A stretch of DNA of 64,000 nucleotides from Pseudonocardia sp. CNS-004 (lineage in GTDB: Bacteria; Actinomycetota; Actinomycetes; Mycobacteriales; Pseudonocardiaceae). Of the stretch, positions 31,272 to 40,937 are shown piece by piece (within the stretch, counting starts at the first letter, position 1; every line of letters begins with the position of its first letter). The stretch covers positions 1 through 64,000 of the forward strand of contig MKJV01000087.1 in NCBI GenBank assembly GCA_001942185.1, read 5' to 3'. The notes under the pieces were generated by a model. The model did no database searches, was not told the DNA's origin, and saw nothing but the letters and a program-made list of their open reading frames with translations. A program made the translations under genes and the position numbers.

Positions 31272-32039
31272 CTAGGAGCGCGGCCGGTCGGCGGAGACGG
31301 GGTTGGTCAAGGCACCGACTCCCTCGATCTCCACCGTGACCTCGTCGCCGGGGACCATGGGCCCGACACCGGCCGGGCTGCCGGTGAGCACGACGTCCCC
31401 CGGCCGCAGCGTGATCCAGCGGGTGATGTGGGCCAGCACCCGCGGCACCGAGAAGATCATCTGGTCGGTGTCGGAGGACTGGACGGTGCGCGGACCCAGC
31501 CGGGTGACGAGCGCCCGCCCACCGGCCGCCACGTCGGTCTCGATCCAGGGCCCCAGCGGGCAGAACGTGTCCGCGCTCTTCGCGCGCGTCCACTGCCCGT
31601 CGGCGCGCCAGTCGTGGGCCGTGACGTCGTTGGCGCAGGTCAGGCCGAGGACGTGGGACATCGCGTTCTCCGGGGTGAGGTCGCGGGCCACCGCGCCGAT
31701 CACCACCGCCAGCTCGCCCTCGTATTCCAGGCGATCCACGTCGGCCGGGTGCCACACGGGCTCACCGGGGCCGACCACGGCGTTCGGCGCCTTGAGGAAC
31801 AGCGCGGGCTGCTCCGGCCACGGGCGCCCCTTCTCCGCGACCTGGCACGGGTAGTTGCTGCCCACGCAGACGATCGTGCGCGGCTCGCACGGCGCGAGCA
31901 GCCGCACCTCGTCGAGCCGGGCCGCGACCTCCCCCGGCGACGTGCGCTCCCGCAGGGCGCGCACGAAGTCGCCGCTGTCGCCGGGCTCGACGCACCCGAG
32001 GCCGGCCCGGCCCTCCAGCTCGTACCGGACGATCCGCAT
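31272..32039 (-). CDS. Fumarylacetoacetate hydrolase (FAH) family protein
   Basis: This intact 255-aa protein has the FAH core: IVCVGSNYPCQVAEKGRPWPEQPALFLKAPNAVVGPG, then LEYEGELAVVIG with the metal-binding Glu pair, ANDVTAHDW, KSADTFCPLGPWI and VLTGSPAGVGPMVPGDEV. Family members cleave or tautomerise acylpyruvates and oxaloacetate using Mg. It follows the FAD/Fe-S dehydrogenase by only seven bases and forms the last gene of the aminotransferase operon. A role in processing the keto acid product of that dehydrogenase is plausible. A specific activity cannot be assigned. Confidence 0.88.
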   Translation of the reverse strand: MRIVRYELEGRAGLGCVEPGDSGDFVRALRERTSPGEVAARLDEVRLLAPCEPRTIVCVGSNYPCQVAEKGRPWPEQPALFLKAPNAVVGPGEPVWHPADVDRLEYEGELAVVIGAVARDLTPENAMSHVLGLTCANDVTAHDWRADGQWTRAKSADTFCPLGPWIETDVAAGGRALVTRLGPRTVQSSDTDQMIFSVPRVLAHITRWITLRPGDVVLTGSPAGVGPMVPGDEVTVEIEGVGALTNPVSADRPRS

Positions 32040-32046
32040 CGCCGGC

Positions 32047-34963
32047 TCAGCCCTTCTCGGACCGGCCGGTCAGGGCCGCCGCCACCAGTTCGAGCGGGTG
32101 CCACGCGGTCCGGCCGACGCCGTGGAAGATCTGCTGGCGGCAGGACACGCCGGTCGCGGCGACGAGGGTGTCCTCCGGCTCGGACTCGATGGCCGGGAAC
32201 AGCCGGTCGCGGCCGACTGCGAGGGACGTGTCGTAGTGCTCGGCCTCGAACCCGAAGGACCCCGCCATGCCGCAGCAGCCCGAGTCGATCTCGGAGACCT
32301 CGAGGCCGGGGATGCGGCGCAGCAGCGCCATCGTCGCCGCCGTGCCGACCTCGGCCTTCTGGTGGCAGTGGCCGTGGAACACGACGCGGCGCCCGGAGAG
32401 CCAGGACTCCTGCGGAAGCACCAGACGCCCCTCGTCGATCGCCTCGACCAGCAGCTCCTCGACCTGGCGGACCCGCTGCCCGACCTCCTCGACCTCGGGG
32501 AGGTCCGGCAGCAGCGCCCTGGTCTCGTCGCGGAGGGTGAACACGCACGACGGCTCGCAGCCGACGATCGGCGAACCCGGCTCGGTGTCGCGGGCCAGCG
32601 ACGTGACCAGGCCCGCCGCCTTGCGCTTCGCGTCCTCCAGCAGGCCCTTGGACAGGCTGGAGCGGCCGCAGCACCCGCCGCCGGCGAGCTCCACGTTCCA
32701 CCCCGCCTGCTCCAGCAGCTCGATCGCCGCTTTGCCGATGTGCGGCTCGGTGTAGCTGGTGAACGAGTCGGCCAGCCAGTTCACGGTGCCGACCGGGCTC
32801 GCCTGCGCCGGCCGAGCGCCGCGGCGGCGGTTCCAGCGCAGCAGGTTGTCGCGCGCGAACTCCGGCAACGGGCGCGCCGCCGCGATCCCGACCGTACGTT
32901 CGGCGAGCGCCCGGACGGCCCGGAAGCGGCCGGGCAGGTTCGACACCGGCGCCGTGGCCGAGCCGAGCCGGTTCAGCGACCGGATCGCGCCGAAGATCCG
33001 GGAGCGCAACGGCGTGCCGTGCCGGGCGTGCTGCTGGTGCAGCGCCTCGGCCTTCAGCGACGCCATGTCGACGCTCATCGGGCACTCGCTCTTGCACGCC
33101 TTGCACATCAGGCAGAGGTCGAGGATCTCGTGCAACCGCTCGTCGGCGAGCGCCGCCTGCGGGTCCGGCTCCGACAGCGCCTTGACCAGCGCGTTCGCCC
33201 GGCCGCGCGTGGAGTGCTCCTCCTGCAAGGTCACCTGGTAGGACGGGCACATCACCCCGCCGGTGGTCTTGCGGCAGAGCCCGATGTTCATGCAGCGGTC
33301 GGCGGCGTCGCGCATCCCGCCGCCCACCACCTCGAACGACAGCATCGTGCGCAGCGGCGGGGCGGGCACCAGCGCGTCGCGGTCGCGGAGGTTGTCGGTC
33401 ATCGGCGGCGCGTCGACGATCTTGCCGGGGTTCATCGTGTTCCCCGGGTCGAACAGCCCTTCACCCGGCGCATCGCCTCGTACAGCTCGTCGCCGAAGAT
33501 CTCACGGTTGAACTGCGAGCGCGCCAGCCCGTCGCCGTGCTCGCTGGAGTTGACCCCGCCGTACTCCCGGACCAAGTTCTTGATCTTCTCCGCCACCACG
33601 CGCATGGTCTCCACCTGCGCGGGGTCGCTCAGGTCGACGAACGGGCGGATGTGCAGGCAGCCCACCGAGCAGTGGCCGTAGAACCCGGCCTCGAGCCGGT
33701 GCTCGTCGAGGACCTCCTTGAACCGCTGCGTGTACTCGGCGAGGTGCTCCGGCGCCACCGCGGTGTCCTCGATGAACGCCAGCGGGCGGCGGGTGCCCTC
33801 GCCTGCCGCCATGAGCAGTCCGAGGCTCGACTTGCGCACCTTGAGCAGCGCGGTCTGCTCGGCGGCCGTCACGGCCTTCAGCGTGTGGTAGCCGTGCCCG
33901 TTGCGTTCCCAGAGGTCGGCGACGACATCGAGCCGCCCGGCGAGCTCCGCCTCGTCGTCGCCGGAGAAGGACACGAACAGCAGCGCAGCCGGGTCGCCGA
34001 CGAGGTGGTTGCCCAGGTCGGCGTACTCGATCTTCTGCCGGGACAGGTCCAGGATCGTCTTGTCCATCAGCTCGACCTGGTGGGGTCGCAGCTCAGCGCG
34101 TCCACCGTCGCCGAGATCGCCGCGTGGGTGCTCTCGAAGTGCCCCACGGCGTAGACGGTCTTCTTCGGCTTCGGGACCAGGTCGACCACCGCCCGGGTGG
34201 CGATGACGAGCGTGCCCTCGGCCCCGACGACGAACTTCGCCAGGTCGAACGGGTTCGCCTCGCCGTAGCCCGCGAGCCGGTCGAGCCGGTAGCCGCAGGC
34301 CCGGCGCCAGAACAGGGGCATGCCCTCCGCGATGGCCTTCTCGTGGGCGGTGACGAGCTCCGGCAGCTCGCGGTAGATCCGCCCCTCCAGCGTGTCGGCC
34401 TGCGCCCGCCGCACGCGCTCCGCCTCGTCGACCGGCTCGAACCGGGTGGTGGAGCCGTCGGAGAGCACGACGTCGAGCGCCCGGATGTGGTCGATCGTCA
34501 TCCCGAACGTCAGCGAGCCGCTGCCTGCCGAGTTGTTGCCGAGCATGCCGCCGATCGTCGCCCGGTTGCTGGTGGACGTGTCGGGGCCGAACATCAGCCC
34601 GTGGGCGGCCGCCGCCTCGTTGAGCTGGTCCTGCACCACGCCGACCTCGACGACCGCGGTCCGGGCGACCGGGTCGATCTCGATGATCCGGTTCATGTGC
34701 CGGGAGAGGTCCAGCACCAGGCCGGGGCCGACGGTCTGCCCCGCCAGGCTGGTGCCCGCACCCCGCGGCACCACCGGCACGCCGAACTCCGCCGCGGTGC
34801 GCACCGTCGCGGCCACGTCCTCGTGGTCGCGCGGGAAGACCACGCCCCGCGGGGTGATCGAGTACATGCTCGCGTCCCGGGAGAACAGGTGGCGGGTGTA
34901 GTCGTCGAAGGCGACCTCGCCTGCCACCCGGGAACGCAGGACGGCTTCCAGCTCGGCAGTCAT
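32047..34963 (-). CDS. Fused FAD-binding/4Fe-4S 2-hydroxyacid dehydrogenase (YdiJ/D-lactate dehydrogenase-like), frameshifted
   Basis: Reading from the ATG at 34963, an FAD-binding PCMH domain (VVPRGAGTSLAGQTVGPGLVLDLSRHMNRI, TIGGMLGNNSAGSGSL) is followed by an FAD-oxidase C-terminal domain (HCSVGCLHIRPFVDL, NSSEHGDGLARSQFNREIFG). A ferredoxin-like domain (CMNIGLCRKTTGGVMCPSY, CLMCKACKSECPMSV) and two CCG-type cysteine-rich domains (GGGCCGRSSLSKG, DSGCCGMAGSFG) complete it. Breaks near 34085 (one C lost) and 33460 (RRVKGLFDPGN-TMNPGKI) divide what must be one chain of about 972 aa. Such enzymes oxidise D-lactate, D-2-hydroxyglutarate or glycolate and pass electrons to the quinone pool or a carrier. 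Next to a serine-glyoxylate-type aminotransferase, glycolate is a candidate substrate, but this is inference. Confidence 0.87.
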
Positions 34964-35001
34964 GGGACGGGTCCTCTCGCGGCGATGCGGCGGATACGGG
35001 G

Positions 35002-36167
35002 TCAGTCGGTCTGCAGCCGCTCCAGTGCGGCACCCAGCCCGCGCTGGTCCACCGGGACCCCGGCCAGCGCGAGACCCATCTGGACCCCGGCGAGGGTGCC
35101 GGCGAGGGTCAGGTCGTTGAAGGCGCCGAGGTGCCCGATGCGGAAGATCTTCCCGGCCAGCTTGCCCAGGCCGGCACCCAGCGACATGTCGAAGCGGTCG
35201 AGGATCACCGCACGCACCTTGTCGGCGTCGACGCCCTCCGGCATGACGACCGCGGTCAACGAGCCGGAGTACTCCCGCTCGTCCTGGCACAGCACCTCGA
35301 GGCCCCAGCCCCGGACGGCGGCGCGCGTGGCCTCGCCGTGACGGGTGTGCCGGGCGAAGACGTTCGGCAGGCCCTCCTCGTCGAGCAGGCGCAAGGCCTC
35401 CTTCAGGCCGAACATGAGGTTGGTGTTCGGGGTGTAGGGGAAGAAGCCGCGCTCGTTGGCCTCGAGCATCGGGCACCAGTCCCAGAACGTCCGCGGCAGC
35501 CGCGAGGTCTTCGACGCCTCGAGCGCCTTGTCGCTGATGGCGTTGAAGCTCATGCCCGGGGGCAGCATCAGGCCCTTCTGCGAGCCCGCCACGGTGACGT
35601 CCACACCCCACTCGTCGTGCCGGTAGTCGATCGACCCGAGCGACGAGATCGTGTCGACGTGGAGGAGCGCCGGGTGCCCCGCCGCGTCGATCGCCGCCCT
35701 GATCTCCGGGATCCGGCTGGTCACGCCGGTGGAGGTCTCGTTGTGCACCACGCACACCGCCTTGATCCGGTGTGCCCGGTCCGCCGCCAGCCGCTCGGTG
35801 ACGGTCTCGGGGTTCACGCCGTGCCGCCAGTCGCCGGGCACGAAGTCGACCTCGAGACCGAGACCGCGGGCCATCTGCTGCCAGAGGGTCGCGAAGTGGC
35901 CGGTCTCGAAGCACAGCACCGCGTCGCCCGGGTCGAGCGTGTTGACCAGCGCCGCCTCCCACGCCCCCGTCCCGGTGGCCGGGTACACGACCACGGGGTT
36001 CGTCGTGCCGAACACGGGCTTGATGTCCCGGAGCAGCCCTTGTGCCAGCGCCTGGAACTCCGGGCCGCGGTGGTCGATCGTGGGCGCGACATCGCCCGGA
36101 GCACCGGGTCCGGCACGTTGGTCGGGCCCGGGATCTGCAGGAAGTGGCGCCCCGCCGCGTACGTCAT
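35002..36167 (-). CDS. Class V aminotransferase, serine-glyoxylate transaminase type, frameshifted
   Basis: The start is ATG 36167 after GGAGGACAC; MTYAAGRHFLQIPGPTNVPDPVLRAMSRPTIDHRGPEF is the standard N-terminus of SgaA/AGXT-type enzymes. One G is missing near 36088. The PLP lysine is in VTVAGSQKGLMLPPGM, the cofactor Asp region in HVDTISSLGS, and the C-terminal substrate Arg in IFRIGHLGAFN. Repaired length is about 388 aa. These enzymes convert glyoxylate to glycine with serine or alanine as amino donor. It leads an operon with the FAD/Fe-S dehydrogenase and FAH-family gene, and is divergent from a MatC-like carrier across a GntR operator. Confidence 0.9.
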
Positions 36168-36223
36168 GTGTCCTCCAACTCGACTCCGAGCAACTCCCTC
36201 GAGGAGGCCTTGGCCGCACCCCT

Positions 36224-36236
36224 CGATACGGTATAC
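36224..36236. promoter_or_regulatory. GntR-type operator between the aminotransferase operon and the carrier gene
   Basis: CGATAC-G-GTATAC is an AT-rich near-palindrome in the 158-base divergent region. The core ATACGGTATA is identical to that of the site at 38604, in front of gntR. GntR/FadR-type regulators bind short dyads of this kind. This position would let one protein control both the aminotransferase operon and the carrier. Confidence 0.65.
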
Positions 36237-36325
36237 GGTCTACGGTAGCGGCGTCCAGAGATGCTCGACACCCCGGCCGCACAGCACCCCCTGCCTGCGT
36301 CATCGCCGACCACAGAGGATTCGTG

Positions 36326-37690
36326 ATGTCCATTCAGCTCGTCACCGTCGTGGCGCTCGTGCTGGTGTTCCTGACAGCGACGATCCTGCCGGTCCACATG
36401 GGAGCACTGGCGTTCGTCGCCGCATTCGTGGTCGGCACCGTGTTCGTCGGCGAGAGCACCGACGACATCGTCGCCGGCTTCCCCGGCGACCTGTTCATCA
36501 TCCTGGTCGGCGTCACGCTGCTCTTCGCGATCGCGAAGGGCAACGGCACGGTCGACCGGCTCGTCCAGCTGGCCGTGCGCGCGGTGGGCGGGCGGATCGC
36601 CCTGATCCCCTGGGTGATGTTCCTGGTCACCGGCGTCCTGACGGCGGTGGGCGCCGTCGTGCCCGCCGCGGTGGCGATCATCGCTCCCATCGGCATGGGC
36701 TTCGCGAACCGCTACCGGATCAGCCCCATGCTGATGGGCCTGCTCATCATCAACGGAGCGAGCGCGGGCGGCTTCTCGCCGATGAGCATCTTCGGCAGCA
36801 TCGTCAACGGCGTCGTCGACCGCAACGCCCTGCCCAGCAGCCCCGGACTGCTCTTCCTGTCCTCCTTCCTGTTCAACGTCGCGCTGAGCGTCGTCGTGTT
36901 CTTCCTGTTCGGTGGCCGCGAGCTCATCCGCCGCTCCGGCGAGGTCGTGGCCACAGCCACCGCCGCGGCCGAGAGCGTCCCGGTCGGCGCCACGTCCCTG
37001 GTCGGCGGCCCGCTGCCGGGCCCGTCGACCACCGCAGGTGGTTCCGGCTCCTCGGCAGGCCTCTCCGACGACGACCCGACCGCTCCGCAGCCGCTGACCC
37101 GGGACAACGTGTTCACCCTGCTCGGGCTGGCCGCGCTCGCCGTCGGCGCGCTCGGGTTCGGCCTCGACGTCGGCTTCACGGCGTTGACCGTCGCCGCCGT
37201 GCTGTCGCTGATCTCGCCGGTCTCCGCGAAGGCCGCCGTCGGTCAGGTCGCGTGGCCGACCGTACTGCTGATCTGCGGGATCGTGACGTTCGTTTCGCTC
37301 ATGGAACGGGTCGGCACGATCGACTGGCTCGGCCACCTGGTCACCCAGATCGGCTCGCCACTGCTCGCCGCGATCATCATCTGCCTGATCGGCGCCATCG
37401 TGTCGGCGTTCGCGTCGACCACCGGCATCCTCGGCGCCCTCATCCCGCTCGCGGTGCCGTTCCTGCTGGCCGGTGAGGTCGGAGCGATCGGCCTGATCAT
37501 CGCCCTGTCCATCTCGTCCTCGGTGGTCGACTCCTCGCCGTTCTCCACCAGCGGCGCGCTGGTCGTCGCGAACTCGCCGGAAGCCCAGAACGACAAGGTC
37601 TTCCGCGGGCTGATGGTCTGGGGCTTCTCGATGTGCGCCGTGGCGCCGATCGCGACCTGGCTCCTGTTCGTGGTGCCCGGCTGGGGCTGA
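36326..37690 (+). CDS. MatC-like dicarboxylate carrier (SLC13/ion-transporter superfamily)
   Basis: This intact 454-aa membrane protein starts at ATG 36326. The N-terminal part (VALVLVFLTATILPVHMGALAFVAAFVVGTVF ... FIILVGVTLLFAIAKGNGTVDRLVQLAVR) matches the MatC N-terminal domain of malonate and dicarboxylate carriers. About 11 helices flank a long Ser/Gly/Pro-rich cytoplasmic loop near residues 205-255. The signature-like SSSVVDSSPFSTSGALVVAN near the C-terminus is typical of the ion-transporter superfamily. It probably imports a small organic acid for the divergent aminotransferase/dehydrogenase operon. No second subunit is seen. The substrate is unknown; malonate, glycolate or tartronate are options. 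Confidence 0.82.
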   Translation: MSIQLVTVVALVLVFLTATILPVHMGALAFVAAFVVGTVFVGESTDDIVAGFPGDLFIILVGVTLLFAIAKGNGTVDRLVQLAVRAVGGRIALIPWVMFLVTGVLTAVGAVVPAAVAIIAPIGMGFANRYRISPMLMGLLIINGASAGGFSPMSIFGSIVNGVVDRNALPSSPGLLFLSSFLFNVALSVVVFFLFGGRELIRRSGEVVATATAAAESVPVGATSLVGGPLPGPSTTAGGSGSSAGLSDDDPTAPQPLTRDNVFTLLGLAALAVGALGFGLDVGFTALTVAAVLSLISPVSAKAAVGQVAWPTVLLICGIVTFVSLMERVGTIDWLGHLVTQIGSPLLAAIIICLIGAIVSAFASTTGILGALIPLAVPFLLAGEVGAIGLIIALSISSSVVDSSPFSTSGALVVANSPEAQNDKVFRGLMVWGFSMCAVAPIATWLLFVVPGWG

Positions 37691-37817
37691 CCGCGCCCGC
37701 CTCTGCTGCCTGGAGCCGGAGCGAAGGCCCTTCCCTCGCTCACGAACACTGGTGCCCACACACCAACTGCAGTTCGTGTGCGAGCACCACATCCGTGTGT
37801 GACCGCCCGGAGGCCGG

Positions 37818-38588
37818 TCAGCCCCGCGTCGCCTCCGACCGGGCCATCGTCCGCTCGCGCCTGCGGACCAGCCAGGCCTCGGACGCCTGCGTCCCCCCGT
37901 CGAGCCGGTCGACGACGTCGATGAGGAAGAAGCTGTGGCCGTGATCGGCCAACGCGCGCTGCGCCGCGTCCGGGTCACCGGCCTCGATGATCTCCAGCAG
38001 CTCGCGGTGCCGTTCGACGTTCTCCATGAGGCTTTCGCGATCGCGCAGGGCGGTGCGGTTGAGGGCCATGCACAGCTGCATCTGCAGAGACAGGGCGCGA
38101 TAGGCCTCGGTGAGCCTGCCGTGCCCGGCCAGCGCGACGAGCGAGAGGTGGAAATCGAACTTGCGCTGCGTGAACAACCCCTCGTCGCCCGAGCGCCCCG
38201 CCTCCTCGAACGCACGCAGCGCGGCTCGACACGGCTCCAGGTCGGCCGCCGAACGGACCGGGACCGCGAGCCCCATCGCGAGCGCCTCGAGGTCCTCCCG
38301 CAGCGTGACGATCTCGTACACGTCGTGCCTGGTCAGCGGTCGGACGATGAGGCCGCGTGGCGGGCGCGCGACGACGAGGCCCTCATGCATCAGGGACTGC
38401 AGGGCCTCCCGGAGCGGCGGCCGCGACACCCCGAGCTGCTCGGTGAGCCGGGACTCGACGAGCCGCTCCCCGAGCGCGAGATCACCTGCAAGGATCATCC
38501 GGCGCAGCTCGTCTGCCGCCAGCTCGGCCATGGTCGGGGGCGCGACGATCCGCCCCTTGGATCCGGTCTCCGTCGCAGTCACGGCCAC
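37818..38588 (-). CDS. GntR family (FadR/FCD) transcriptional regulator
   Basis: This intact 256-aa protein starts at GTG 38588. The winged HTH reads LAADELRRMILAGDLALGERLVESRLTEQLGVSRPPLREALQSLMHEGLV. The all-helical FCD ligand-binding domain follows, with Asp/His metal or ligand positions (FDFHLSLVALAGH ... ENVERHRELLEII ... ADHGHSFFL). FCD regulators sense organic acids and usually repress catabolic operons. It is convergent with the carrier gene. The same operator core lies in its own promoter and in the aminotransferase/carrier promoter, so it most likely controls itself and both units. Confidence 0.9.
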   Translation of the reverse strand: MAVTATETGSKGRIVAPPTMAELAADELRRMILAGDLALGERLVESRLTEQLGVSRPPLREALQSLMHEGLVVARPPRGLIVRPLTRHDVYEIVTLREDLEALAMGLAVPVRSAADLEPCRAALRAFEEAGRSGDEGLFTQRKFDFHLSLVALAGHGRLTEAYRALSLQMQLCMALNRTALRDRESLMENVERHRELLEIIEAGDPDAAQRALADHGHSFFLIDVVDRLDGGTQASEAWLVRRRERTMARSEATRG

Positions 38589-38603
38589 CCCCTCACAGCG
38601 TCA

Positions 38604-38616
38604 GTATACGGTATAT
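38604..38616. promoter_or_regulatory. GntR-type operator in the gntR promoter
   Basis: GTATAC-G-GTATAT is a near-perfect dyad 15 bases upstream of the gntR start codon, and shares ATACGGTATA with the site at 36224. The match implies autoregulation and joint control of the aminotransferase and carrier genes. Confidence 0.7.
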
Positions 38617-38661
38617 ATACGCCGTTCCGGACACCGCGAAGGACTGCGAAGACTCGCCGAT

Positions 38662-38711
38662 CAAGGGCAGATGGCGGTCGGTCGATCGTCGATCGCAACC
38701 ATTTGCCCTTG
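38662..38711. other. Long stem-loop in the gntR upstream region
   Basis: CAAGGGCAGATGG (38662-38674) and CCATTTGCCCTTG (38699-38711) pair along 13 bases, with a single G-U wobble on the plus strand. The 24-base loop itself contains GTCGATC and GATCGTCGATC repeats that can fold. It lies in the 260-base gap between gntR and the next gene, pointing either way. It could be a terminator of transcription, a structured RNA or a mobile-element relic. No promoter or U-tract settles this. Confidence 0.45.
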
Positions 38712-38851
38712 GTCACAGACGTCAGGCCGGCAAGGAGAGGCGAGGGGGCGGCCAGCCGGTGGCCCACCGGCTCGTCGATCACACACGCTACTGTCCGTTT
38801 CGCACGTTTCAGCAGCGTTCGTGCACGGTGACGGAGGAGGAACGAGCTCGG

Positions 38852-39444
38852 ATGGGTCTACTCGACAAGCTCAGGGAGAGGCTTGCGGGTCCCGCAGGTC
38901 AGGGGTCTCGGGGTCACGGCGCTCCGGCGCCGCAGGCGCGGCCGCCGCAGGATCCGGACCAGGCCGCCATCGAGAGGTACCGCTACATGCTGCGCACCGC
39001 GCCGCCGGAGACGGTGGAGCAGGCGCACGCCGAGGCGTTCGCGAAGCTGACGCCGGAGCAGCGCCAGAAGGTGCTCGCCGACCTGGGATCCGAGGTGCCG
39101 GAGTCCGAGCGGGCCAGGTCGACCGATCCGCAGGAGATGGCGCGGATGGCGACCCGGGCGGAGATGCGCCAGCCCGGCACCATGGAACGGACGCTGGGCG
39201 GCGGCGCCGGTGCCGCGGCATGGGCGGCGGCATGGGGATGGGCGGCATGATCGCCGGCACCCTGCTGGCGAGCGTCGCGGGCGCGTTCATCGGCAGCGCG
39301 ATCGCCGACGCGTTCTTCGCCGACGACACCGGGTTCGAGGAGGAGGCACAGGCCGCGGAGGAGCCCGCGCCCGAGCCGGCCGACGAGGGCGGCTTCGAGG
39401 ACCCGGGCGCGTTCGACGACGGCGGGGACTTCGGCGAGTTCTGA
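38852..39444 (+). CDS. Uncharacterised acidic protein with Gly/Met-rich membrane segment, frameshifted
   Basis: It starts at ATG 38852 behind GGAGGAGGAACG. An alpha-helical N-terminal part (MGLLDKLRERLAGPAG... RYMLRTAPPETVEQAHAEAFAKLTPEQRQKVLADL) leads, across a break near 39218, to a Gly/Met run (GMGGGMGMGGM). One hydrophobic helix (IAGTLLASVAGAFIGSAIADAFF) and a strongly acidic C-terminal tail follow. Repaired length is about 197 aa. I do not recognise a functional family, though proteins of this shape are common in actinomycetes. The gene stands alone. A GTG at 38828 in the same frame is an alternative start. Confidence 0.7.
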
Positions 39445-39588
39445 TCCCGTCCCACCTCGGGCGGTATCGGTTGTCGCGGTCACGCCCCGCGGGGGCCGCA
39501 CGACGACCGGCGACCGCAGGTGGCCGCCCGGCGCTCGCACCCGAAGGGGGCCGACCGGCGCTCCGCGATCCGCCCGAGGATCGGGCCC

Positions 39589-40832
39589 GTGCAGCCCACC
39601 GAGCCTCCCGTGCGGTCCCGGGCCCGCCACCGTCGCGCCGCGCCTGCGGTGGAGACGGGACACGGCCACGGGCACGGCCACTCCCCTGCCACCCCCGCCG
39701 AGCGCCGGGTGCGCGTGCTCATCGCCGCGCTGCTCGTACCGTGCGCGGTGGCGACGGTGGCCGGCCTGCTGCTGCTCGCGCCGACCGGGCCCGGTCCGGC
39801 GGCGGACGCTTCCCCCAGGATCGACGGGCACATCACCGCGGCCGAGGAGACCGCTGCGCCAACGACCCGGTGGCCGAGGGCTGCCTCACCCTGACCGTCG
39901 ACGTGTCGGAGGGGCCGCTCGCCGGCACGAGCATCACGACCCAGGTGTCGGTCGTGCGCGGGGCGGCGCCGTTCGGTGCCGGGGACGACGTCATCCTCAC
40001 CACCGGCGGCCTCGACCCGACGAACCCCGCGGAGTACGAGGTCGTCGACTTCCAGCGCGACACCCCGCTGCTCGCGCTGGGCCTGCTCTTCGCCGCGGCG
40101 GTGCTCGCGCTGGGCGCCCGGCGGGGGCTCGCCGCGCTGCTCGCGCTGGGCCTCACCGCCGCCACTCTGGTCGGCTTCGTCCTGCCCGCGATCCTCGCCG
40201 GGGAGGACCCGCTCGCCGTCGCCGTCGTGGCCTGCTCGGCGATCATGTTCGGCGCGCTCTACCTGACCCACGGCTTCTCCGCCCGCACGTCGACGGCGGT
40301 TCTCGGCACGCTCGTGAGCCTGCTGCTGATCGGGGTGCTCGGCGCGGCGTTCACCCACCTCACCCGCCTCAGCGGCGCCGACGAGGACACCGCGAACCTC
40401 GGTGCGGTCCTCGGCGCCGACGTCGACGGGCGCGGCCTGCTCATGGCCGGCCTGCTGATCGGCGCGCTCGGGGCGCTCGACGACGTCACCGTGACCCAGA
40501 CGACCGCGGTGTGGGAGCTGCGCGCAGCGGATCCCACGCTGCGCGGCGGTGCCCTGTTCCGCTCGGCCATGCGGATCGGCCGCGACCACGTCGCGTCGGC
40601 GGTGAACACGCTGGTACTCGCCTACGCCGGCACCACCCTGCCGCTGCTCCTGCTCTTCTCCGCGGCCCAGCGCGGCCTCACCGACGTCCTGACCACGCAG
40701 GTCATCGCCACCGAGGTCGTGCGCACGCTCGTCGGCAGCGTCGGGCTGGTGGCCGCCGTCCCGGTCACCACGGCCGTCGCGGTCGTCGTCGCGAGCAGCG
40801 GCCGGGCACCGGCCGTGGCGCACGGGCGCTGA
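39589..40832 (+). CDS. YibE/F family membrane protein, frameshifted
   Basis: From GTG 39589 the chain begins MQPTEPPVRSRARHRRAAP and then has a His-rich ETGHGHGHGHSPA stretch and a first helix. After a break near 39857 comes an extracytoplasmic domain (GCLTLTVDVSEGPLAGTSITTQVSV, DDVILTTGGLDP). Then seven or so helices carry LYLTHGFSARTSTAVLGTL, GALGALDDVTVTQTTAVWEL and RDHVASAVNTLVLAYAGTTLP, which are hallmarks of the YibE/F family. Repaired length is about 414 aa. The biochemical role of the family is not established; a transport or efflux role has been suggested. The His cluster hints at metal binding and suits the copper-related genes downstream. Confidence 0.83.
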
Positions 40833-40937
40833 GCGAGAAGGCCACGCGACGACCGCTCGACGCATCCGGTCGGTCACACGTCGTCGGGATCTCCCCGATT
40901 CGTCACCCGTACGGTCCGGTTTCTCTACGCTGCCCCC

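Noticed and set aside
32047-34963. Two separate genes (FAD oxidase and Fe-S protein)
   Set aside because: The Fe-S part directly continues the FAD part across one lost base (LFDPGN-TMNPGKI), as in known fused enzymes of about 970 aa.
37801-37819. Terminator hairpin between the carrier and gntR genes
   Set aside because: GACCG and CGGTC could pair over a GC-rich loop, but the stem is short, lacks a U-tract and overlaps the gntR stop.
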